From NCBI RefSeq assembly GCF_018873765.1, contig NC_057925.1:57362970-57426969 (forward strand): a stretch of DNA of 64,000 nt. The letters run 5' to 3'. Both the position numbers and the translations under genes were made by a program. Positions within the stretch are counted from its first letter, which is position 1. Each line of letters begins with the position of its first letter. Shown here in pieces: positions 12,451 through 21,485 of the stretch. This stretch comes from Telopea speciosissima. Its lineage: Eukaryota; Streptophyta; Magnoliopsida; Proteales; Proteaceae. The notes below the pieces were generated by a model, which saw nothing but the letters and a program-made list of their open reading frames with translations, searched no databases and was not told the DNA's origin.

Positions 12451-13689
12451 TGTCTCTGTATATTTTTTTATTTTTAACTCATTTTCTTATGTTTGCTTTT
12501 GCGACTACTGATGGCAAGGCTTCCAATATGTTCTTCTTCTCCCATCACTCCTCCTTGATGATGATCTCAGTTTATTTATCTTCATTGAGAAACTGCATTG
12601 TTTAGGATCAGAACAATTTGCCCATGTGTGACCAAAGGTCACTTATTTGGTTCAGCAAGCCCTGAATTTTTTCTTCAAATGCAGATCTGTGAGAAGGCAG
12701 ATAAGTCCTTAGGAGCTTGCTGCCGGATGATGCGATCAAATTTGATGGGTTTTTTTTTGGGGGGGCACCCAATCAAGTTTGACATGTGGCCAACTCAAAC
12801 AATCCCCACTCTAATCAAACAGTTGAAGTTGCCACATAAGCCCTCCACATGGCTCAAAATAAGTGATTGGTGTAGTGAAGCTTCTTTAACCGACCCACCT
12901 AGAGAACTTTTCTTTTGTCCACAAAATTTCTGCCTATCCAATCAGTCATGTAGCTTGTGGATGGGCTTTTCCTTAAAATCCTTTCTCCCTTAGAAAAGTT
13001 TCTTTTATTCACTCCCCTTCATTTCAGTTTACTTAATTGCAACCTACATGACTAGAGGGTAGATTCTCATTTTCTTATTGTTTCTCTTTGTGGGCTCCTT
13101 GGAGGATGAGTCTGCCACATGGAAGCATACTTGGCAATCAATTTTTTTGAACCATTACCAATGTTGCCCCTATTCATCAGCCCAGACAGAGTTTTATACA
13201 TGGTAGCATAAACCCTAGAGAAATTAATCAAATTATTGAACTTGAACACTAACTTGCTGTTCTCCATGGAACTAAAGCTTGTAGCCATTAATCAATTTCT
13301 CCAGATTTTGAATAGAGCTGCACACAGGTTGAGGTGAGCTAGACTAAAGGTCAACATTAGTGCCCTAACCTAAGACTCATCTCAAAAGGCAGTGGTAGGC
13401 TGAGTCTGAGCTAGCCCTCTCTTATACTGACCTTTATATGTATCTGAAAATTTCCTGGTTGGCCTGCCTAAAGAGGCTTATCTGATTTGTCCATAATATC
13501 TGTCATGTGGTATATGGGATGAGGGTCAAATTTTGTTGACGGATAGACCCCAAGTTTCTTACTCACATGTCAAGTTTCAGCCTACAAACAAGGCTTTGAA
13601 ATTCTAGGACATTAAATGTCTCTGATTCCATATGACTACTTTCACACACATTCTCTATAGGTTTTAGCCGTTCTTTGACTTCTGGATTA
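12451..13689. other. Intergenic, no gene supported
   Basis: Frames at 12598-12993 (+) and 13067-13288 (-) are the longest. Neither shows a domain, signal peptide or convincing splice sites. The second (NNLINFSRVYATMYKTLSG) could be an exon remnant of the decayed gene on this strand, but that is a guess. Confidence 0.35.
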
Positions 13690-14037
13690 CATTTTCTCAT
13701 CAGCATCACATAATAGAGACCACTGCAAGAATTTTGGTTCATTCTCTGTTCTAGAGTTGGAGTATAGCTCTTCTTCTGAGTTTCATGCTTAAACTGAACA
13801 AAACAACCCTCCATGGTTCTTAGCATTTTCTGAATCTGCTTCAACCCCATTAAAAGTGTCCCTGATCTGTTCTTCAATTTTGAATGCAATGTGCACCACT
13901 TACTCTCTTGGATCTATAGGTTGTCAAGTAGAAACGGGTTGTGGGAAAACCACCACCTCTTCTGACGATGGAATTGCCTCTGGAATCAACTGCCTATTTG
14001 TCTCCACCAGTGATGTTGAACCTGCAATCAGTTCATC
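13690..14037 (-). pseudogene. Possible decayed exon, unidentified gene
   Basis: After a CCTACAG acceptor-like site (14038-14044) the minus strand reads DELIAGSTSLVETNRQL, IPSSEEVVVFPQPVST, then VVHIAFKIEEQIRDTFNG and similar protein-like stretches in one frame, broken by several stops. Many of the stops could derive from CAA, CAG or CGA by C-to-T change. This looks like an old, perhaps methylated, pseudogene exon. I do not recognise the protein. It lies on the same strand as the decayed segment at 11230-11694. Confidence 0.3.
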
Positions 14038-14059
14038 CTGTAGGAAGAAAGTGAGGAAG

Positions 14060-15039
14060 AAGAGGGATTTTTAATTTCACTGTGAACGGTAAATTCATGT
14101 GGTCCTGTGCCTAGGAGCAGGAACTACACGACTGGTTAGCATTCTTTTTCCCAAAAAAGAGCAAGTGACCGCTGTCTGGTTGTGTAGTGCCTGAGAAGAG
14201 AGTGAGGAAGATGAGGGCTTCCCCGTTCAACCAGAAAAGTAGTCCTGTGTTGGGCAGAGTTGGATCAAGAGATGGTAAAGATGGTACAGTGGTTAATACA
14301 ACTTACTATGCCTCATGAGCCTCTATTTAAAAAGAAAACAGAGATGTTAATGTTCACCCAAGTAGGTGAACTTTGTAGATACTATGTTATGTCCTCATTC
14401 TACTCCCCTCTGCATACTGAACTATGCAAGTTAGTTTGAGCAATGGATATTAATGTTAATGAATTTAGAATATGAAGATTGAAGGTCCTTGTAAGCATCA
14501 AAGGGTTTATTGATTTGCCATCATTCTCATGAAGCTACATCAACAAACATGCATGGTTGGGTCCATGTGATAGAGGTCTCTACAGCTATCCCATTGATCA
14601 AAATTTAAAACGAAATTTGTCCAATTCCCTCTCTATGATGCACTGTCTTGCAGTGGACACAACCATCAAGAAATTTAACCATTTGAGAATTACAAGATAG
14701 ACACAAATTAAAGGCTAACCCACATTCCATTACTTTATTAAACATACACCATTTAGGATCCTGAGATGACTACGGATATAATCTGGAGTCATTTCTATGG
14801 TCGTATGGATTCATCTTCATGTTGTAAGTAGACCAGCCAATTCTTTTGCATGATCTTCTGTAAAGAGTTTGATCTATTCAAAGCATTACATCACTACATC
14901 TGCATATTAAAGCAATACAGCATATTATAATGACCCAAAAACATGTTAAAATTAACATTTAAATCCTATGAAGAGAGAGAGAGAGAGAGAGAGTCACCAA
15001 CTCTAGATGCAAGGCTGGCTAGATCCACGAGCTTTTCAT
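14060..15039. other. 3' flank of NLR-A, shared with other cluster members
   Basis: From about 14385 the sequence matches the 3' flanks of NLR-C (about 26080-26390), NLR-E (about 49025-49360) and NLR-F (about 57890-58090). Shared landmarks are TGGGTCCATGTGATAGAGG and CAATTTGAGAATT. It includes the second UTR exon of NLR-A and a minus-strand AATAAA (about 14735-14740) that could be its poly(A) signal. 14060-14380 holds nothing recognisable. Confidence 0.6.
14900..14997 (-). other. Predicted 3'-UTR intron of NLR-A
   Basis: On the minus strand GTTG|GTGACTCTCTC starts a 98-bp stretch that opens with a (CT)n run and ends TTTAATATGCAG. Layout and both boundaries align with the same stretch after the stop of NLR-B, -D, -E and -F. 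The donor is weaker here (GTGACT) than in NLR-E (GTAAGT). Confidence 0.5.
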
Positions 15040-17463
15040 TTAGTGGTCATCAGGGATCATCTCCCCTGTAGATGTGAACCATTTGCGTTCATATTCGGTT
15101 AACTGTTCTTCAGGTATGATTTCTTCTTCTTCCCTTGTATTGATGGAATGTACATGTTTGATCTTCTCCCAATCTTTTCCACCTTCTTTAACCCTCTCAA
15201 GGAACTCCTTTGGCATAGCCAATGTAAGTTTCTGTAGTGTTGTGATGTGTCTCAGCCCACCGGGGATCCATTTTAACCTATCAAAGCCTCTAATTTCCAG
15301 TATCATCAGATTAGGCATTGCTCCTTCCTCCACTATCCAATACCTTAGCCAATCAAACTCTTGGAGGGACAAACTCTCGAGTTTAGAAAACCCCCCTGCA
15401 TGGCATTTCATTACAACTCCATCGTATGTAAACCGATATAATGAATGGTCCTTTAATTGGGACAGCTTCTCGAGTGTAACCATCATGTCTTCTTTTAGAT
15501 GTGTGCCACCCAATCGCAACCTTGCGAGATTCGGAGGGAAGTTATGAAGTTCAGGTAGCTTTTGTATGTGTCCACAGATGGAGAGATCATAGAGATACAC
15601 ATGGCTCGAAAGTGACGGGAAAAAAATTTCACCACTTCCAAATTCTATCAAGACTATGACCTCAAGGCGCACCAAATTGACTAGGGCCCGGGACAATGCC
15701 TCTCTGAATTTTTCCATTGCAGTCCCAATTATCCACAAATCCCTGAGACCGGTCAACATTTCGAGACCATTCTCAATCCAATCACCTGTTGGAAGGACTA
15801 GTGTTTGGAGATCACTTAGATCATGAATGTGTCTATGAGGAGAAGGCCGTCGATAAATCCCAATACCACTCCTAACAATGGAGTCATTAAATGCCTTCAT
15901 CTTGTTTCTGCCATCAAATACAAGATGCCTTAATTTACGCAATTTTAATATTTCAATGGGGAGAGATTCAATCTCGGTACCGTACAGATCGAGAGTTAGG
16001 TTATACAAGTTGCCAACCCAAGGTGGAAGAGTTTCCAAGCCAGTATCACGTAAGCTCAAGTACTTGAGAAAAATGAGCTTTCCTGTTTCCTTGAGTAAGC
16101 TTTTAATACCTGGAGCACCCTCTAGATCCAACACATTAAGTAGTTTGAACTCTCCATAAAGAGACGGGGACACTTCAGTGAAGCAGAGCAATGAGCGGAG
16201 AAGGTTTATAGAAGAACTCATGGAGGTGGAGGAACGGTAAGATGCCTCCTGATCAGCCATATTTTCTTCATCACACTTATCTTGGAGGGCTTCACGACGA
16301 TAACAATTCAAGGACTTCTGAGAATTGAAAACGTTAAGAAAGTTACCTTCCTTGGCTTCGGATATTGCCAAGTTCAAGAGGAGATCATGAATTATAAATG
16401 ATCGAGGTACCCCATTTGGTTTCCACGTCGCAACTTGAATCAGGTTCCTCTGCATCAGCTCCTCAAGGCATTCTCCGCCCACATCTTCCATTCTTAAATT
16501 CCCCCTTGGTTCCAGAAATCCCTCTGCAACCCACAGCCGAATCAATCTGTCCCTATCGATCTCAGTATCTTCTGGAAAAACCCCAAAATAAAGAAATAAA
16601 GGCTTCAAGTGACTAGGTAATTCGGAGTAACTCAAAGCCAGTACCTTTTGACAGTCACTCGAGTACTCTAGATGCCAGTTCACACTGTCGAGCATTTTCT
16701 TCCATTCAGCAAGAGTAGTATTTAGCCTTTTATCCGATAGAAGACCTCCCAATACCATAATAGCTAGTGGTAATCCATCACATTTCCTGACAATATCCAT
16801 TGCCAGATGTTTCATCTCATTAATTGTTGAGACTGTTGAAACGTGCTACTGCCTCTGTGTCATCTGTGGATCGGGAGAACACCTTCGAGAAAAGCTTTAA
16901 ACTATTCTCTTCATCCAAAAGTTGAAGCTTGAATGGATTAGGAGCAATCGGATCGGCATGGCGAGCTACACCTTCATCACGAGTTGTGAGCAACACCCTG
17001 CACTGCTGATTGTTGCATGGAACCGGGAAGGAGTTTTTCAATTTATCCCAATCTTCTTTATTCCATACATCGTCCAATAGGAAGAGATAATTCTTCTTCT
17101 CTTGGAGAAAATCGGAAAGCTTTTCCTCCAAAATTCCAGCCTCCTGTAGCGCCAATGCCTTTTTCTCTGTGTCTGTGAAAATCATAACTTGTTTTATCAT
17201 GTTGTACAAAACATCTTTCATTCTATATTCTTTTGATACATGGACACAAGCTTGACAAACAAAGTGTTTTTTCACATCATCTCTGTTGTAGATTTTTTGA
17301 GCGAGAGTAGTTTTCCCTAATCCACCCATACTCAGGCAGTCATCAGCCTGAGTTCCTTGTGGAGTGACTCCACTTCTGGCTTCACTTGTGAGAGATAATT
17401 AGCTTCATCTATTAGTAGGAAGCTTAGTTTCTGTATCAGAGGAAGGATCGCCATCTCAGCCAT
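15040..17463 (-). pseudogene. NLR-A: CNL pseudogene with internal deletion
   Basis: Read from 17463: an ATG and about 42 codons of the Rx-type coiled-coil N-terminus (LLIDEANYLSQVKPEVES) are followed at about 17340 by an abrupt jump to the P-loop (MGGLGKTTLAQK, 17329). About 160 codons present in NLR-B and -E are missing, and the two parts are out of frame. The NB-ARC runs to 16820, where four extra bases in the FNSLNN/DEMKHLAM region shift the frame. The second part (16815-15040, 591 codons) carries GLPLAIMVLGG, the MHD-type IIHDLLLNLAIS and the LRR domain, ending STGEMIPDDH. Kinase-2 (LFLLDDVWNKEDW) is intact, so decay looks recent. A translated product could at most be a 169-aa NB fragment or, by internal initiation, an ARC2-LRR fragment. 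Confidence 0.88.
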
Positions 17464-18194
17464 ATTTTCTCTTTTCTACTCGTCTCGAGAAAAATCAAAG
17501 CTTACTCACTCCCTTTTAGAGTTCAGAGCTTAAAATCCCAGGCATTCATTCCTCTAATTTTGTTTAATTAATAAGTATATAACAATATCTCGTTTGTTTG
17601 ACTTGGAATATTATACTTGTGAAGAACATTTTATTCAGCATCACTAGGAAGGAAACGACTTGGCTCCTGTTCCTGCAGTGGCGGGAGCTGGATCGTCCAG
17701 CCCAGTTAAACGACAGTAAAATCAAGAATTGGGTGGTCATTTCATAGATGGGTCCCACCTGGGTCACCCCACCCCCTGTTTTTAGGTGGTTTCCATGAGC
17801 TGAACGCTCCAGTTACAACCTTTCAATTTTATTGAGTTGGTGATGAGAACGTTATGGGGATTTTTTATTTGTTAATTTGACAAGTTCGAGATGGTCATGA
17901 AAACGGTGTGGGGATTTTATTTGTTAATTTGTCTTTTTCTGAAATATTGTATTTCTTTATGCTTGAGAGCTTGACACGTGGATTGGTGTGACATTCAACG
18001 GTGTCAAAATCGAGAAGAAAGAGAAAAAAATAAATAAAAAACTTGGTCAATCAATCTAACACCGTTGGATGAAGCATTACCTATGTGTCGAGCTCTCAAG
18101 CCCGCACTGCAATGTACTACTAGATTGGTGCAATGCAGAGGATTTTAATCTAGATTCCTGTACGTTTCCTATAGATCTCAAGGACCAGGATCCT
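17464..18194. other. 5' flank of NLR-A
   Basis: Starts with the leader shared by the cluster (minus strand AGAAAAGAGAAAATATGGC before the ATG). The stretch at about 17825-17990 matches the NLR-C 5' flank near 32100-32180. No other gene. The small frame at 17564-17767 is unsupported. Confidence 0.55.
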
Positions 18195-18315
18195 CTGTAG
18201 TATCGGCGGGGCAGCGGTGCGCATCCGATGGTACAGCAGAGGCCAGGTGGCACACATGGCACATATGGTCTCTGCTGTGCCATCGGATGTGCATCGCCAC
18301 TCCGCCAATACTGCA
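18195..18315. mobile_element. Foldback MITE (about 120 bp)
   Basis: The left arm GTAGTATCGGCGGGGCAGCG continues GCGCATCCGATGGTACAGCA. It pairs with the right arm TGCTGTGCCATCGGATGTGC and CGCCACTCCGCCAATACTGC. Arms of about 50 bp enclose a short centre. Open frames crossing the element on the minus strand are artefacts. Confidence 0.75.
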
Positions 18316-20635
18316 TACGATTTTAATACAGATATCAATGGATCAACATAAAGAATCGTACACTCCACTTTTTTTTTATGATGAAAGATAATATATTAAA
18401 CTAGACATACACTCCACCTTGGTAGAAGGTAAGTCATGTGTGGAATAAGCAAAGTAATATCCTAGCTGTGATGAAGTACGGTATACGATATTTTTATTCG
18501 ACAAGTTCACAAACTATATATATCGGAGAGGGGGACAGTCCATTTGATTGCAAGGGGAATTAAAGAAAGAGACAGTTTTCTAGATCTATTAGATTAAAAT
18601 AATAATTATAAAAAGTAAGTGTGAAACAAAATAATACTCTTTGTTTTGTAATTTATTTTTTTAATTCAGTAAATTTAAGCAATTTTCTTTTAAAGAAAAA
18701 GAGTATTTTTTTTTTGTTAAAAAAAAAATTAAAACTTAAAAGTGGATTTTTTATGATCATTATTTCACAAGATTGTATAAAGTATAAACTGCTTAATATT
18801 TCAACCATATTTAGGAATAATACTTTTAGATAAAAATTTTATTTTATTTTGTAAATCAAAGGTTTTTTTTTTTTTTTTTTGGTGATATCAATCAAAGGGA
18901 TCAAAGGGATTTGAATGCAAAGTAAAGTGAAATTTAATAACCAAATATGGAATGATTTTGAGATAACCACATTACACAAGCTCAAGTTTCTCCATCAAAG
19001 ACAAAGTTGGTAGTTCTAGTGGGCTCCAACACATCTCAATGACATCTCAGACTACCAGAGTTGTCACAGAACAAGGGTTGTAAGCATTCCCATAACTGTA
19101 TTTGTTTCATCTTCATCCCTACTAGATTATATGCCAGAAATAAGTGGTAAAATCGTCGAAAGACCAATTCTAGCTTGTGCATGATTATAGGGCACTATCT
19201 ATTTGCCCAAACCTTTATTACAATATAAAGGGTATTCAATGTTTGTTGAATACTGGGAGTGGATACTCTCTGATAGTGGTTCTATCATTGTACTGGCATA
19301 TTCCCTCTTAGTTCTATGCTGAGTAAATTTGGAAGTGGATGTTTCCAGCTATAGGTGCAACAAAAGTTGAGTATTAAACAAATACAAAGCCTCAGTGGCA
19401 TTGCTCCGTGGACTTAGGCAACTAACTGAACCATGTATACCTTGTGTTGTGACCATAAATGTTTGTACCATGCCTATTTCATAATTTGGAAATGTGTGTG
19501 TGTTGTAGGATGGATGTACATACCTAATAGAGCCTTTGATAGTTAAACTGGAGGATGTACATGAATGTGTGTTCTTCAGACTAACATCAATAGTGGCGCT
19601 AGTATCAGTGTGAAAGAGTAATTAGAAGAATTTCTAGTCATTGATTCACCCCCTACTCATTGACAGTTATCTATCAACAAAAACATGATTGGGTCCATGT
19701 GATAGAGGTCCCACACCTATCCCAGTGGTCAAATTTTAAAACAAAGTTTATCCAATTCCTTCTATATGAATGTTAGGAAACTTGTTCATGCCTACACGTG
19801 TAATTCCAAAAAGAAAAAAAAAATCGTTAAAAAAATACCAATTCTTGCTGTCTGGATGATATGATTTTTTTTCACCAAAAAATATATATATATATATATA
19901 TATATAGGGATTTCTTACCATTTGATAAGACCTGGATATGTAGGCCCATGTAATAGAAGACCCAATTATACTTTACTGGTCAACATTTTAACCTTAAAGG
20001 CTTAAAAACATGCACCTGAAGTGGTTGAAAGTGGTTGAAAGTGAGTCTAAAAAGTTCATATATAGGTTTAAAATAAGGAGGAAGTTTTCCTTCAGATGAT
20101 ATGAGAGTTGTTTATAGAATTGTTTTTTTTTTTGGTTCAATATTTTCCTATAAGGTTAAATAGTTTGGTGTCACGGGGTTTCTCTGCCATAGGTTTAAGA
20201 ATCTATAAAAGCAGAACAGGTTGAGAAGGGTAATCTATATAGCTCACTGTGTGATAAATTGGAATTGTTGATGAATTGGAGTTTTTGATCCTCAAAGCAA
20301 TCTTTGTTGGAAAATAAGGTTATTGGAATTATTGGTCCTTAATGTTGCTTTACATAATAATATTTGTCAATTTCTTTGTTTCTCTGTTTAGCTAGATGTT
20401 CACTTTGACTCCATATGGAAGCAAAACACAGCAAAAATTAGACGCATAAAGGCATTGTTTGTTTTTTTCTTGTAGCTGAACTGGCGAGCCACCCTTCCTG
20501 AAAGAAAGGCAACTCTGACAAAAAAAAACAAACAACAACTTTCTGTACACCCGCACTTGGTTGCACTAGGTGCACCCGATCGATTCCAACGATGGACAAA
20601 GCCTTTCTGACTCGGCCTGGCCAGTCGCCCTACGC
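18316..20635. other. Distal 5' flank of NLR-A and 3'-side flank of NLR-B
   Basis: 18330-18860 is homologous to 32500-32985 and again to 33400-33790 (shared ATATCAATGGATCAACATAA and ACAAGTTCACAAACTAT), so it is part of the duplicated NLR flank. 19680-19770 repeats the cluster's 3'-flank motif (TGGGTCCATGTGATAGAGG). An (AT)n microsatellite sits at about 19884-19907. No gene recognised. Confidence 0.5.
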
Positions 20636-20745
20636 CCACGTGCTCTAATCATCTGAGCTACAGGCCCCCTCACCCTGTCTCCACTGGATCTGTTCTCGGG
20701 AGTAGCCTCAAAAAGAGAATCCCTATCCCTTCTTAGTCCATACCA
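20636..20745 (-). other. Plastid DNA insertion (NUPT) with the 5' half of trnR-ACG
   Basis: On the minus strand GGGCCTGTAGCTCAG followed by ATTAGAGCACGTGG is the 5' half of plastid trnR-ACG. Upstream of it, GGGATTCTCTTTTTGAGGC and CCCGAGAACAGATCCA match, from memory, the plastid spacer between rrn5 and trnR. The tRNA breaks off before the anticodon, so it cannot be functional. The outer limits are uncertain, especially on the 20745 side. Confidence 0.6.
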
Positions 20746-21336
20746 GTGAATCGTATTAGCCACCAATCTAAACTATGGATCAGAGTGATAACATTGAAGT
20801 GAAAACAGAAAGTTGCCTATTATTTAAGCAAGGATGTGCTTCCAAAACTTACAACAATATATAATCTTGTTTTAATTAGAAACTCAAACTAATTTTCTCC
20901 AAGCCCCATTTTACTTGAGGCTTATATGACCATTGAAATCAAAGTAATCTGCAAGAGTTCTAACAGAAAATTGTGGGAGGTGTTAAAAGGATCACAATTT
21001 ATTTCATGGAAGCAACAAAACATACAACGAACAATATTTTTTGGATTCAAGACTTTGCAAATAGATTCAGAACCACAACATTAAACGTCTCAATAAGAAA
21101 CAAACATTCATGAAATCGAAATCACATTACCTTTAATAAAGATACACTAATATTTGACAATACTATGAGCTAATATCTTAAAAAAGACTTGGAAATATTA
21201 TAGGATCCTGAGATGACCCAACTTAAGGAATTAACTTGTTAATTACTGGGAGATTATATATTTGGAGTCATTTCTACGGCCATATGGATTCATCTTCATG
21301 AGAGTTTGATCTCTTCAAAGCAATACATCACTTCGT
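20746..21336. other. 3' flank of NLR-B
   Basis: About 20990-21300 is homologous to the 3' flanks of NLR-D (36236-36560), NLR-E (49400-49870) and NLR-F (60960-61240); shared landmarks are ATAGATTCA, AACCACAACAT and GGAGTCATTTCTA. Contains the predicted second UTR exon of NLR-B. No separate gene. Confidence 0.55.
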
Positions 21337-21438
21337 CTGCATGTCAAAGCAATACATCACATTATACTGACTCTCAAACTTATTAAAATTGATATTTAAC
21401 TCCAAAAAGAGAGATAGAGAGAGGATATCAAATCTCAC
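21337..21438 (-). other. Predicted 3'-UTR intron of NLR-B
   Basis: Minus strand GAGTTG|GTGAGATTTG at the donor, a CT-rich run just inside, and a TTTGACATGCAG acceptor; 102 bp. The boundaries align with the same region in NLR-A, -D, -E and -F. Confidence 0.55.
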
Positions 21439-21485
21439 CAACTCTAGATGCGAGCTAGGCTGGTTAGATCCACGAGCTTTTTCAT

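Noticed and set aside
12598-12993. 131-codon plus-strand frame
   Set aside because: No recognisable motif, cysteine pattern or signal peptide beyond chance, and it crosses a T/G homopolymer run.
20637-20671. A functional tRNA gene
   Set aside because: Only the 5' half of trnR-ACG is present; anticodon arm and acceptor closure are missing.
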